A DNA stretch of 64,000 nucleotides from Chloranthus sessilifolius (taxonomy: Eukaryota > Streptophyta > Magnoliopsida > Chloranthales > Chloranthaceae), in the NCBI GenBank assembly GCA_021018995.1, contig CM037587.1, forward strand, positions 15,687,366 through 15,751,365, written 5' to 3'. The position numbers and the translations under genes were made by a program. Below, in pieces: positions 1 through 12,101 of the stretch (position 1 is its first letter; each line of letters begins with the position of its first letter). The notes below the pieces were generated by a model, which was given only the letters and a program-made list of their open reading frames with translations, searched no databases and was not told the origin of the DNA.

Positions 1-169
1 TAGCACTCCTCAATTCCCCAATCAGCAAGTTCGGTGTCCAAATAGAAGCTATACCTGTGACGTATAGTCGAAGGGTGAGCTACATCCTAGCTCAGCAGAG
101 CAAATTTCAATACTACTTCACATCTTATCATAAGGAAACGTAGATTCAATGCTAAAATCAAACGTTTTC

Positions 170-560
170 ATATTAAAAAACTGAGACTAACTTCCAAGGC
201 ACTTTTCTTATCAGATAGAACTAATTTCAAATATATTTTCTTATCATACCAAGCTGATTTCCAAAACACTACCTTATTGTACAAAATGGATTTCAAAGAA
301 ATTTCTTTAACACACCAAAACTAATTTCAAATACATTTTCTTATCACACAACTGATTTCAAAACACTTCCTTATTAATAAAACTGGTTTCATACACATCC
401 TTATTTCACAAAACTGATTTCGAAAATACTTCCTTATTACACAAAACTGATTTAAAAAACACTTCCTTATTACACAAAACTGATTATAAAAATACTTCCT
501 CATCACACCAAAACTGATTTCAAGACATTTTCTTATTAAAACACTTCACCTCAAAACACT
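170..560. repeat. Degenerate tandem array, about 30-bp period, inside the left LTR
   Basis: About ten diverged copies of a unit reading roughly AAAACTGATTTCAAA then ACTTCCTTATTACAC follow one another. The copies around 400-500 are the cleanest. The array is AT-rich and noncoding. Confidence 0.7.
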
Positions 561-620
561 TCCTTAACACACACAAAAACTGATTTGATTTTCGCCCCAA
601 CGGCCTACTTAGTACTTATA

Positions 621-730
621 CTCCACCCATAGCGGCCCACAACACGCATAATCTGCCCATAACGGTCCACATACACATAATTCGCCCATAGCGGTCCACA
701 TACCCATAATCCGCCTATAGCGGTCCACTT
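621..730. repeat. Four-copy tandem repeat, 29-31 bp
   Basis: Four consecutive units carry CGCCCATAGCGGTCCACA, beginning near 624, 655, 684 and 714. The segment AGCGGTCCA is shared with the longer array that follows, suggesting a common origin. Confidence 0.8.
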
Positions 731-744
731 CAATCTCATGACTT

Positions 745-1095
745 ATGGCTTGACTCACGAAGTATAATCCGAAGAGTACGTAAAATTCCGTAAAAGCGGT
801 CCAAGGGCGTACATAATCACAATGAAGTCCAAAGGCATACGTAAATCTCGCAAAAGCAGTCTAAGGGCATACATGAATCCCGCAAAAGCAGTCCAAGGGT
901 GTACATAATCACAACGAAGTTCAAGGGCGTCCGTAAATCCCACAAAAGTGGTCCAAGGGTGTACATAGATACAAGGTGTCCAAAGGAGTACGTAAATCTT
1001 GCAAAAGCGGTCTAAGGGCATACATGAATGACAACGAAGTCCAAAGGCGTACGTAAATCCCGCAAAAGTAGTCCAAGGGAATACATTCACACAGA
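745..1095. repeat. Composite tandem array (about 31-bp basic unit) in the left LTR
   Basis: Alternating units CGTAAATCCCGCAAAAG / CGGTCCAAGGGCGTACAT and CACAACGAAGTCCAAAGGC repeat about ten times, giving a roughly 60-bp higher-order period in places. Open frames across the array exist only because the repeat lacks stops in some frames; they are not genes. Confidence 0.8.
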
Positions 1096-1839
1096 TCTAC
1101 AAGACTCCAAGATTTCGAGTTCACATTTTAGTTTAGATTCCAAAATCACAATCCAAAGCTCACATTCTTGGTTCAGAGGTTTCAAAACTCACAATTTAAA
1201 GATCAAATTTAATAAAAATACCATAGTAAATTAGATTCAAGCATCGATTTTAAATAACAACACTTCAAATCACACTTATCATTTTTTATTTGATTAAATC
1301 AAGGCATCTATGAATCAATTTCAAAAATATAATCGGATATTAAATTTCCCCTACCTTAACCCTTGAAGTTATGTAGAACCAGAAAAGTCCTATCGATGGC
1401 CACTGCTCTTAATCTACATCACAAGCACACAATGATTCATCAAGAATTAACTCTAATCATTGAATTTGATGTAACTTCGTCCAAAATTTTGATCGTCAAA
1501 ATTTTGGATTTGAAAAATTGTGAATTCATAAACATTGTAGGTCTTATTGTTTTATTTCCAATGCCTCAAGAATCATGTAAATCAGAGTTCGGAGTAAATA
1601 GTTATGGCAAAAATACGGAAGCCGTTTCGACAATTCACTCAAACATGCTAACTCAGAACTTGACCCCAACTTATTAATAAATTTTGACTTTTAAAATGAT
1701 TGATTCACAAGTTTATCAATTCATAAATGTTGTATCACTTTCTATCCTTTTTCCAATGCCATAAGAATCATGGAAATCGGAGATCGGAGCAAAAAGTTAT
1801 GATCAAAATACCAATGCAGTGTCGGTAAGCACAGTCAAA

Positions 1840-1990
1840 ATCGACTGAACGATTTCAAACCGATAGAACGGTTACTAATTTCATTCGATCGGTTTTTTAA
1901 ACCAATCAAATGATTTTCAAATTGACCAGAAATCTTCAGATTTCACTCTTGACAAAATCGTTCAATTGGTTACTGATTCCGATCGAACGG
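1840..1990. repeat. Cluster of palindromic word around CCGATCGAACGGTT in the left LTR
   Basis: Several variants of AACCGATCGAACGGTT occur within 150 bp, for example CCGATAGAACGGTT, ATTCGATCGGTTT, ATCGTTCAATTGG and CCGATCGAACGGTT. It is the counterpart of the palindromic clusters in the other LTR families of this window. Confidence 0.65.
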
Positions 1991-2949
1991 TTTCGTTAGA
2001 TTTCGCCCAAACTCGAGTTTTAACTTCTTAAAGCTCATTTTTCCTCAAATCTAACTCATTTTCTTCAAATCTTTCACTCATATCATCACTAAAAACAAGC
2101 ACAACTTTGAATCGCAATTTAACATAAATTTTCCTACCTTTAATCCAACGATTTACTCCCCTATCGGATCGTCTTCTTCGTTGCACAAAAGGGTTTTTAA
2201 AACCCACATCGATCTCTTACGAGCTCCACGATCACAACCAAGCTAACGTAATCATAGGCGATCCTTCCACACACTTCACCAACTCTTGCTACGATTAGCG
2301 GCTCAAACACACAACTCTTTGTGAGAAGAATGGGTTTTCAAAACCCCATTCAGCTCCAAATCTCACAAAACCACAACCAAACGTCATAACCGACGGCGAT
2401 CCTCCCCTTACACGATCTCACAAACCTTCTTCATTCAAATCTAAGGCTCAGTGCACAACCCCACGAGTTCATCTCCTTCTTCCTCTTTCTCTCTTCCCTT
2501 TTCTCTCTCTCTCTAAACCCAAAACCCTTTCTCTTGCAAACCGGGTAGCTTCCAAAGGAAGCATTTCCTTTCTTTAACTCAATGGGACTATTTCCCATAC
2601 AAAACACATATACTCCACTTTGGTTATATTAATTATCATCCTAAGGACCTAGCTCCCGTGTGAAACAAACGTACATAGTTAGGTGTTATCTCATAAGAAA
2701 ATGATCTTTGATTCGGTGTGGGCCTACACACCCAAACCATCCATCAATCGGACACGGTATCGAGCCAACATACCAAGGTTTGATGTATATGAAATCATCA
2801 AATGGTTAACACACATTCTAAATCAGTCCTCTTCCACTTAAGATCTAACCTGAAATAACTCAAATTATTTCACCAAAATCAGGCAGGTGACCAGTCGAGT
2901 GCGCACACCGAGGTACACTGTTCAAAGTTAAAAATTTTAGGAGGTTACA

Positions 2950-3000
2950 AAAGTAATAAGACATTTATATTAGTAAACCGTGAAAATAACCAACGGCCAT
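2950..3000 (+). mobile_element. Short piece of Athila-like element copy 1 between two insertions
   Basis: These 51 bp align with about 39415-39475 of Athila-like copy 2, with mostly transition differences, and end in GCCAT. The same copy resumes at 35565 on the other side of the Tat element. The piece therefore belongs to the element into which both the left LTR and the Tat element inserted. Confidence 0.75.
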
Positions 3001-4512
3001 TGTACAACCGTGGGAATTTTATCAATCTCATCACGACGATGAGCTCGCTAACGAAAAATATAGAGTCACCACCCGGAGCTTTTGTTGTCCCGGGAAACCT
3101 AGATCATTTTTATTAGCACCAAAGTGCCACAAATATAACTTTGAATCCGGTCCACACCAAAGGTTCTTGGGTAGGGGCTTCGTTTATCGATTGGGAACGT
3201 GTTAGGCACCCAATCAACCCGCTAAATGCGGTCTTTACTTATGGCTACAAAAGAAAAGAAAAACGCTTCCTCTTGCCCAAAGGGGCTTAAAATCCTATTT
3301 TTGCCCCTCCGTTCCTACCGAAAATTCGGTGGCATAATGGCACAAATGGGAGGATGGAGGGATGACCGAGAAGGTAGAGGAATAGAGGGGAGAGCTAGAG
3401 GTCTCGGGCCCTTGTTGCACCATTGAGGAGCCTTACGTTAGCTTGCTTTGATAAGCTTTTGAAGGCTTGAATGGTGAAAAATGGAGTTCTAACTCCTATG
3501 GCTTGCTAGCTAAGAGGTAGAGTGAGGAGTTTAGGGGGTAGCACACACCTAGACTAAGGGTTTTGGATGCAAGATTAAACTTGAAATAAGGTTGGGAGAT
3601 TCTAGAATTTTATGTGAAAATGGGGTACAAAAGGGAGGAAGAACTTCTCACTTTGAGCTCTTTCTCTCTTAAGCAAATTTCTCAACCCTCTAACCCAAGG
3701 GGAGGGGGGGCCTCTATTTATAGGAAAAGGGTAGGTTAGGAGACTACTTATGTGTTAATTGGGGGTTAACAATTAGGTAATCTCTAATCTAAGGTTTCCT
3801 AGGATTTTGAGAGATTGGAAAGGTGTGAAGGTGGTCTTAATGGTGGATGATAGGTTGGTATTTCAAATCACTTAAGGGTGGTAAATAGGCACTAAAAATG
3901 TGTCACGAGACTATAAAAACACACCCCAAAGACTCAAGTGGTCAACATGTCAAACCCTATTCCCAAAATTCAAGGCAAAGTTGCACAATCACTGTTCATA
4001 TGCCAGGCACAACTAATATTTGCGCCAAGCATATGTAAAGTAAAATAGTACAGTTGAGAGGGTTTTTGGGAAGTTACAAGCCTGCGGGTAACCCACTTAA
4101 GTGTGGCGCAACTATTAGTTACGCCAAGCTAAAATCCTGCAAAACTACTCGATTTTTAAATCGCCATAACTTTTGCTATATAATTTCGATTGAGGTGATT
4201 CTTGGCTCGTTGGAAAATTGGAGAAGTCCTCTTTCCAATAGTATATGAATTGATAGCAGTAGAAGATGTTAGCTAGTCCCGATGTACCGCTCTTCATCCA
4301 TTGCCCGGGAAGGTTAGGTTTAAGGTTCGGAAGGGGTTCTAAGGGTCTAGATTGGTTTCTAAAGGTTCGAGGTAAATTATAAGGGATTTGGGATGATTCT
4401 TAAGGGTTTGGGGAGGTATCTAAGGGTATCATACATGCCATTAAAAGCTCGAAAGTGCGCCTCCCTCGAAAAGTGTTTCGATCGAGCCTTAGGTCAAATT
4501 TGGGTGTCTACA
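3001..4512 (-). repeat. 3' LTR of the Tat/Ogre-like element
   Basis: On the minus strand it begins TGTAGACACCCAAATTTG (ending at 4512 in window coordinates) and ends CGGTTGTACA at 3001. It is the homologue of 33892-35564 and of the plus-strand LTR 58668-60217. It holds a TATA box and two copies of the Tat palindromic word at about 4001-4030 and 4104-4128. Confidence 0.93.
3712..3724 (-). promoter_or_regulatory. TATA box of the Tat 3' LTR
   Basis: Minus strand CCTATAAATAGAG, preserved at the matching place in the other two Tat-type LTRs (34762-34774 and 59493-59507). That identifies the U3/R promoter, about 0.79 kb from the LTR start. Confidence 0.7.
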
Positions 4513-4526
4513 GATGCCCCTTTTAG
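4513..4526 (-). other. Polypurine tract of the Tat/Ogre-like element
   Basis: Minus strand CTAAAAGGGGCATC abuts the 3' LTR start, as expected for plus-strand priming. Confidence 0.75.
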
Positions 4527-5209
4527 TATTCGATCACTAATGATCGAATGTTAAAAAAAAGAGACATCTGAATAGGCCCAAAGAATTACTGACGGGTCTG
4601 CTATATTCAGAACAAACTTCAAACATCAAGTGAGTAACATGGTGAGAAAATAAAATCCCTATATGTCGGGAAAAATGGTCGTTTCTCAAGGTAATCGGTC
4701 TCCAAGCTCTTAGCGACATTACTTTGCATAATCGAGGTGGGATGAGTTGCAAACGCCCTATAGTCGGGAAAAACATTTGCTTCTCGAGATGATTTTGAAG
4801 CTATTTGATGTTCGAGATTCGTTCTGAATACAACACCTTCGCAAGTAAGAAGGGTGATTGATCCACACTTAAAGATAGGTGTTAAGCAAAACTACGCAAG
4901 GCTCCACAGCTTGCGTCCAATCCTATGAGGTATTTGATTGTCCCATTTGACTGGTTGCGGGTGCCCCTGCCTGAAGTAGGGTTCGAGGTCTTTGGGCGAA
5001 CCCATCGATCCCAATGTTTATTTGGCATGACTACCCGAGCGGAGCGAATAGACGTCGCAATGCTTTTTGGGAGTACGTGCCATTTTCAACGTGCCCCAGA
5101 TCATCATGACCTAGAGTATCTAACCTCAAATAACATAGAACTGATCCAACCCAAAATGGGCACCCCCCGAAGGAGGCATCCAATCCCGATCTTTGCCAAC
5201 AATGATCTT

Positions 5210-6745
5210 ACAAATCAATTAACTATGCATAAACATGCACCCATTAGGGGCGATAAGCAACAAAGGCGATGGAAGTCTCAACCCAGATCCCGTCTGGGTA
5301 TAATTTATGAGAACAAACGACCATCCTACGAATACCCAGACGCAAGGCGTACACTTTACAGAGATACCGTGCCAATACATGTTTTAAGCTTATGAAAATA
5401 AAGGGAAATGAACCCTTCTATGTGCATGTTTACACATAGTTTGGTTGATATGTTGTTTCATTTTCAACAGGTTGGTTTCGACCAACGATTGACCTTTTTC
5501 ATAACGGAGTTATCCGAACCTCAAACCCTTTAGGGTGAACGCCCGGACAATGCAGACCAAGAGTTCACACCTCTGAAATAGCTCATAATGAATCTCAAGT
5601 TAGACACTCATGTTCCTATGAACCCAAAGACAGAGCGTTCATCGCAAAGATTTAGAAGTGGAGTCGACTCGATCGAAAGATTGACTATTTGACCGGGATT
5701 GTCACCGTTGCTCCTACTTTGACGTAGGATCCAGAATCTAAGGCGTACCTTATACTTAGGATCTTAATTTAGTACAGCTGCATTGCCGATAAAATATTGA
5801 TAGTTTATCGCATCGAAAATACGCAAGTACGTAACTGTGCGTGCTATGAAAACACAGATTTATTCTTCTTCTCTTTTTTCTTTTTTCAATGATTGCTCTT
5901 TCCATATATTTTTTTAAAAAATAAGCATTATCTGGACCTCGAACCCTGGAAAGCGCACGCCCAAACAACGCATACCAAGAGCCCGTGCCTCCGAAACAGT
6001 TTACGATGAAACTGAAGCCAACGTACTCAAGTCCATGTGATATCAAAAGGATCGGGTCAGAATTGAGTATCCATAGAAGGACACTCAATCTTGGCCTCCG
6101 CCATCAATGAAGTTACAAATGGACAACTATGCATAAACATGTATCCATTAGGGGCAATAAATATTAAGGCAATGGAAGTCCGACCTAGATCCCGTCCGGG
6201 TACAATTTACAGGAACAAACGACCATCCAACAGATACTCAGATGTATGTCGTACACTTTACAGGGATACCATGTAGGTTTTAAGCTTGCGCCCTAAAATG
6301 GGCCATTCTGCATGCATATTTGCACATAATTGTCTGACGTAGTTTCGTATCTGATTGGTTGGAATCAATCCAACAATAGATCTTTTCGAGGACGGAGTTA
6401 TCCAAACCTCAAACCCCGTAGGGCGCTCGCCCGAACAGTGTAGACCAAGAGTCTACACCTCTGAAAATATCACTTGACGAACTTGAAGCTCAAGGCACTC
6501 AAGTTCACCTAAAATAAAAAATGGAGCGATCAGCGCAAAGATTTAGCGGTGGAATCAATCCGATCAAAACATTGACTGTTTGACCGAGATTGACACTATT
6601 GTACCTACTTTGAAGTAGGATCCAAAAATCCAAGGCGAACTTTAGACTTAGGACGTTAATATAGCACAACTGCGTTGCCGATAAAATATTGACATTTTAC
6701 TGCATCGAAACACGTATGTGCGTAGCTGTGCATGGCAAAAGTTCC
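5210..6745. repeat. Tandem duplication, period about 0.9 kb, in the Tat 3' region
   Basis: The stretch 5210-5860 reappears at about 6110-6745 in the same order. Shared landmarks are ACTATGCATAAACATG, a block encoding RNKRPS-like text, CGGAGTTATCC, ACTTTGA-GTAGGATCCA and GCCGATAAAATATTGA. A third short, more diverged unit lies near 5935-6010. The copies have diverged visibly, so the duplication is old. Confidence 0.85.
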
Positions 6746-7304
6746 ACCAAAATATGGCTATCTTTTTCTCTTTTTCAAAATGATTTTCTTCTTCTTTTAT
6801 TTTTTTTCTTTTTTTTTTTCTGAATAGATTGGACATCGGTGGTGAGATGCTTCGTCTGATCCGTCCATCGCTGAGAGGTTGCTTGCTTCTCGACTTCGGA
6901 CCATTTGATGTTTCTGCACATCTCGAGAAAATGTCAGTCCCATTTTTGTTTATATAGGTAACAATATGAATCTTAATTAACAGAAGAAGAAACAAACATT
7001 TACCTACACATTTTCAATTTTCAAGATTTATATATATTTTGGATTCAGAGATTTTTTTGTTCTTTTTCTTTATTTTGAGATAGAAGTATGATGTTGTATA
7101 TAAATACGTGGACAAAAAGAAAGTGGAGATATATGTATATGTATTTTTTAGATTTTTGATTGATTGATTTTTTTGTTCTTTTTCTTCATTTTTTGAAATG
7201 GAGGTATGATGTTGTACATATAGAAAAGAGTAGAAACATATATAATTTTTTTGTATTTAGATTTTTCTTGATTGTTTTGTTCTATTTTTTTTGGGTTTTC
7301 TTTC

Positions 7305-7376
7305 TTTTTTTTGGTGTGGTGCCTTAAGCACCGGGTGAGATTTTTTTTGGTGTGGTGCCTTAGGCACCGGGTGAGA
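7305..7376. repeat. 36-bp tandem direct repeat with internal palindrome
   Basis: Two adjacent units each read TTTTTTTTGGTGTGGTGCCT, continuing through a near-palindrome (GGTGCCTTAGGCACC) to CGGGTGAGA. They differ at one or two bases. Confidence 0.85.
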
Positions 7377-8182
7377 TCTCGGATCCCTTTTTGTGCATAG
7401 TCGAACCCCCTTTAAGTAGTCGAATCTTGGGTGAGTTTCAACAGTTTTACCAAGACTGGAACGTCAATCCCTTCGAATTGAGTCAAACCTTTCTCCTTAC
7501 CTTGAGTCACATGTTTGACAATGCAGTTTCACAAAGACAACTCTGGTCAGGGTCCGATTTGAACTAATATGAGTGGCTCAGTCAGAAAAAGGGTATCAGG
7601 GAGAGTAACCAAGCAGACTCCTCAAACATTAATCTTATCAATTCAAACCTTTCCTTAAAAAAAAAATTTTACTTTTTTTTTCAAAAAAAAATCCTTTTTT
7701 ACTCACAACGCCCAAGGCAGGTTCGTCGTGCCCATTTTTGTCCTCTTTTTACCCGTGGCGCCCTTTTCAGTTTTCACCAAATCCATGGGTTTAGCTTTCT
7801 TACCCCAAGCACCCTTTCAGGTTTTCACCTGGTCAGCACAAACTCGTTGTTTTTACCCGTAGCGCTTTTTTGGGTTTTCACTGTGTCCATCTTACTTTGA
7901 GCTTGTATTTTTATTTTATTTTAAGAGCCACGACATAGACGTCGATTCCGTCATAGCTGGCTAGATGGGGTTTTGGTGGTGTCTATCAACTTGGCTCATA
8001 TTGACTTAACAGATATTATGACTGCTTGTGAACCTACAAAGAGGGCTTTCTTCAGGGTGTATCTTGGCCATGGGTTGGGTTAGAATTTGAAGGTATGCTG
8101 GGCTAAAAAGGGGTTTTCCTTGATATGGCTTCAATTTTTCACAACATACTTTCTTCCTTGGGGGATTTTACTGTACACGCCC

Positions 8183-10170
8183 TGTTGGCCACTTACCTTG
8201 TGTTCAAAAAGGGGTTTAAAATCATACAATTAAAGGATCTATTGGTTGCACACACCAAAGCAAGCAGACATACAGACCTGCAAGTATTCAGGGCCTGTTG
8301 TAGCAAGTTTTAAAGAAGGGTAAGTAAGGGTATGTCCACAGAGAAATGTGACTGAAAATTAGGCAAATCTCCATATCTAAAGCAGATCTGGCACCCTTCC
8401 TAATGCTAAAATAGCAAAAGAAAGAGGAGAGGTCTAAGGGTCGTCACTTTTAAACTAAACTACAAAAAACAATTAAAATTGCGTAAATGGATCCAGAGTA
8501 CAACTCTTACAGTGAAGGGAAATTTAAAACAGAAAATGGGAAGAAGCAGCTTGGAGTTTGGTCTTACTGCAATTGGGTTGAGCTGCCAGGGTTACAGAGA
8601 GTTTAGAGTGCATTAATCCTTCATCTGGCCATAGGCACAACTGCAAGGTAGAAGAATCTGATCTAGGCTAGAGATTTGGCTTGATCTTAAGGCTATGATC
8701 TGTCCACTTCAATGGTCACAGATCATCCAATAGATTCAATCCATTCTCATGCTTTCATCAGAACATTATAATCATTACAAATGAGATAATTGCTAGGCCA
8801 CTGACAGGCAATTACAGGAATATCATATCTAGGGAGATCAAATGGCATCCAAGAGGTCTACTAGTTAAGTGAGTGAGCTATTCCCATCTACACAAAGCCG
8901 ATCGAGCACCAAATGAAACCAGAGGAACTATGGATCTAATTAAAACAGTTAAACCAACATTACATTGAATTAAACTAACCATACAATGAAATGCCCTCAG
9001 ATTTACAGTCTATGCAACACCCAACCCTCAATAACACTCTCAGCTTTCCCCAATTACAGACTAAACCTCCTTTGCTGCTCCAAAGAAATTAGCCAACCAT
9101 GGTTGGGTTAAAAGTAAGAATAGAGAATTTCGATACAAGCTCTGATCTCCAGAATTGATCCCCTTTTCTGGTAGCTTCTCTTCCTTTTATAGCTTTCCTC
9201 CTCTGCCTCAGATCCATTTTTCCTGCCAATTACAGCTTCCAGAATAATCCTGTTATTCCCTCCTTTATTCCCCCTCTAGAAGGCTCTTTCAATTAGTTAG
9301 AGTTCGGGGAGAGCACGTGGGTCAGTTAGGGCTTTCCAGGGCACTTCTAGAAACTTCGTGCCGATCACTAGAGTGCCTCGGATTGCGTGCAATAGGTCAC
9401 CAACTTGCAGCGTGTGCACAACAGCTTTTCTGAGTAGTCCTTCAGTCGATTTTGATAGGTTCCTGAGGCTTTCGACAGGTTCCAAACAGGCCTTCTGTTC
9501 CTTTCGCTAGAATTCAGGATCCTTTCGATAGGTTCCGATAGGTTGGGCTGAGAATAAAGCTCCAGCATTCGCAACCTTCATTTGTTGTGTTCGACAGGTT
9601 GGGGGCTCCTTTCGATAGGTTTGCTTCTAGTTCCTGTCGACAGGTTCCATCAACTTTTGATAGGTTCACCAACTCAGCTGCAACAACCATTCGATAAGTG
9701 GCATTTGCGTGATAGGTTCCAGGATCCTTTCGACATGATCTCTTTAAGCTCCAGGGGACCTTTCGATAGGATGCTTCCTACTTGCTTTCAACTGCCCGAT
9801 AGGTTCCAGATCCTATCGAATACTCTGATCTCCACGACTTTTGCCTTTTCAGCCTTTAGATCTTATCGATAGGTTGCAATAACCTATTGATAGGTTGTTT
9901 TCAGCCTATTTTTCCTTCTTCAGCGCTGCTTTGCTGTTGCTGCATGTCCCAAGTGGGCATTGGTGTGGAGCCCTTTTGTGTGCCATAGTTGGGTCAGAGC
10001 TGTAGTGAGCGATGGACCTTCTTGTGGGGCACTTTTGGGTGGATTTCTGCACTATGACTGCTTTTCATTGCTATCTACAAAACATGCTCAACATGTACTT
10101 ATTAGTCTATTCACAGATCTATCAAAGGTCAGGTTAAAGGGTGAAAAATGGTAATTTTCACTGATTAACA
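8183..10170 (-). repeat. 3' LTR of the Athila-type element
   Basis: This 1988-bp LTR has window-plus ends TGTTGGCCAC and CTGATTAACA. It is near-identical to 19050-21034. About fifteen variants of the palindromic word CCTATCGATAGG lie at 9440-9890. Confidence 0.96.
9183..9191 (-). promoter_or_regulatory. TATA box of the Athila 3' LTR
   Basis: Minus strand TATAAAAGG; the same site occurs at 20054-20062 in the 5' LTR. The palindromic word cluster lies about 250-700 bp upstream of it. Confidence 0.65.
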
Positions 10171-10186
10171 CACCCCCAAACCTAAA
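10171..10186 (-). other. Polypurine tract of the Athila-type element
   Basis: Minus strand TTTAGGTTTGGGGGTG directly precedes the 3' LTR start, matching the usual Athila form of a purine tract ending in GGGGGTG. Confidence 0.85.
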
Positions 10187-11787
10187 CATTGCTAGTCCCT
10201 GAGCAAAGGAAAGATAAAGAAAACTAAAATGCCACTTTTGTTGGGAGCACAGATGCATTTAGCATATGCATCAAGCCTTTTAACCCCTTGGTGATCCCTA
10301 GTGGAGGAGTGAAGTCTCCTGAGGGTTTTTAGTGAAGGTACCCACAACTTCTCCAATAAAATCAGTTAGTACTAGTGCAACATGCTAAAATAGAGTTTAA
10401 GTGAGATAAAATAACTTCCACACCAAGTGTATTCAATTCTAGAGGATTTTTAGCAGAAAAAAATCTTCAGTTTAAAACTTGAAATTCTGTTGTAATTCTT
10501 TCATCATCAATCAGTTCATGGCAAAGCCTTATGTCTGAAAATTAATGTTGAGTTCACCTTTAATTTAAGAATTCTGTTTTGACAATGCCCCAATCAATTT
10601 TTGATTTCAGACCCAAGTCTTACCAGGGTTGTTCACTCACAACAAGAATAGAAGGGTGCATCATTTCACATGGCTCAAGAGCAGTTATAGTCCTCAAATA
10701 GGACTACAAGCATGAGCATAGGCATTGCTCTAACTTATGAAAATTTCTAACTCTTTTCACAATAGATTAAACAAATTCTCATCTCCACATGACAGCTCAA
10801 TCCATTTCAGATTAGTAAGGTCTTTTTTATTGGGTTGTAATGTGGCTTATAGGTGAAATTTCTACAAAGAATAAAATGATAAAAAGGATTCAAATTGAGA
10901 AATCAGTAAGGTAAGGAGGTGATGCACCACCTTCTTCAGTTCAACACAATTTCATCTACTTCTTGAATTTCCAAATTTGAAATGGCTAGTTTCTAATCAT
11001 CTTTTCAATCTTTCGATGAGATGACTTCTCTTTCTCATTCTTTTACTTTGCTTTTTTGTTTTTCCTTTTTTTTTTTTGTATATTTTTCTTTTTTTGTTTT
11101 TCTCCATTTTTCTTTTTAGGGGCTGGAATGCCATAACTCCACCAAATGTGCTTTCCTCTTACTCAACCAAATTTTAACCCTTGCTCCTCTAACCTCACTT
11201 CTCCTTCTATTTCCTGATTTCTCATATTGAGGGTGAACTGAAACAGGCCAAGGGGTTTTGGGTTCAAATTTTTTGGTTTTTTTCAAAGAAAAACTGGGAT
11301 TTTTGGGGCTCAAATGGTGTGTATCAAGGGCAGTTAAAAGGTGGGAAACTTTTTAGGCTCAAACTTTCCAAGGGATGGCCTTACTTCATGTCCTCAATGT
11401 CATGAATGCTGCCAAGCTGTTTCAACTTGGATTTTCCTAACTCCTAGTGGGCAAAATTAGATCAAATCAGTCCATAGAGCAGAAAAAATTGCCATGACAC
11501 TCTTCAAATTTTTTTTTTTTGAGGCCCAAATCTCACTGGGTATGGCCTTCCATCAAATTTTCTGGGGTGTATCCTTACAGTTTTCTCTCATTTCAGCTTC
11601 ACTAAACACCAATTTTTAAAAATTCTTGACGTTTGCTTCATGAAAAATGTTAAAACTACAGCTCATTTCAGTTTTAAAAAGTTTTTAATTTCCTCTTTTT
11701 CTAAAAATCAGGTAGGAAATAACTTTATTTTCAAAAAAAATTTCAACATAGTTGTACTAGCATTAACTCATTTCATTGGCACACCTA

Positions 11788-11805
11788 CCATACCCCCAAA
11801 TCTAA
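11788..11805 (-). other. Second polypurine-tract-like site
   Basis: Minus strand ATTTAGATTTGGGGGTAT resembles the functional PPT at 10171. A further purine tract upstream of the 3' LTR is plausible for a long element, but its use cannot be judged from sequence. Confidence 0.4.
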
Positions 11806-12101
11806 ATTAAACAGTGTCCTCACTGTTGTAAAGTATATCGGGTGTGCAGCAGGGAATAAATAAACAAAGAGAAATAGAAACTGAAAACACACAACACATA
11901 GAAATAGGAAATCAAAAAGAGAACACCAAAAAGGCATTCCATTAAAAGGGTAATTCGATGATAGATCTGAGCATAAGCTCTACATATTAACAAAATACTT
12001 TGTCAAAAGCAAAATTCTTCTTCCCCCTGGTGCAGGGATATCCTCACCCGGCTTCAGGTGGAAGAGGAACTGCAAGTCAGGGGGAGTGGGAAAATGAAAG
12101 A

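Larger units (their letters stand above)
1..2949 (-). repeat. LTR of a Del/Tekay-type chromovirus, left end outside the window
   Basis: Read on the minus strand this LTR opens at 2949 with TGTAACCTCCTAAAATTT, close to the TGTAACAxCCCxAATTTT start of Del/Tekay LTRs. Near its other end (about 55-100) it has the block GATGTAGCTCAC followed by ACTATACGTC. The same block occurs about 490 bp before the end of the complete LTR at 44015-46315, so roughly 0.4-0.5 kb of this LTR probably lies beyond the window. No coding is seen. It is inserted into an older Athila-like element, and 2950-2954 (AAAGT) is the candidate target duplication. Whether it is a 5' LTR, a 3' LTR or solo cannot be told from here. 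Confidence 0.75.
4527..8182 (-). mobile_element. 3' untranslated region of the Tat/Ogre-like element
   Basis: About 3.7 kb between the nested Athila insertion and the 3' LTR carries no recognisable domain. It holds the roughly 0.9-kb duplication (5210-6745), a 36-bp direct repeat (7305-7376), T-rich tracts, and four repeats of a block around TTTTTACCCGTGGCGCCC (7680-7900). Long noncoding 3' regions of this kind are usual in Tat/Ogre elements. Confidence 0.75.

Noticed and set aside
745-1095. Repeat array with regular spacing, CRISPR-like at first sight
   Set aside because: Units are directly adjacent, without unique spacers, and the context is a plant LTR.
1363-1677. 104-residue open frame in the left LTR
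   Set aside because: AT-rich, no domain, antisense to the LTR orientation; length is compatible with chance.
4925-5395. 156-residue open frame with similarity to one at 6091-6276
   Set aside because: The similarity is explained by the 0.9-kb tandem duplication. The strand is opposite to the element and no domain is visible.
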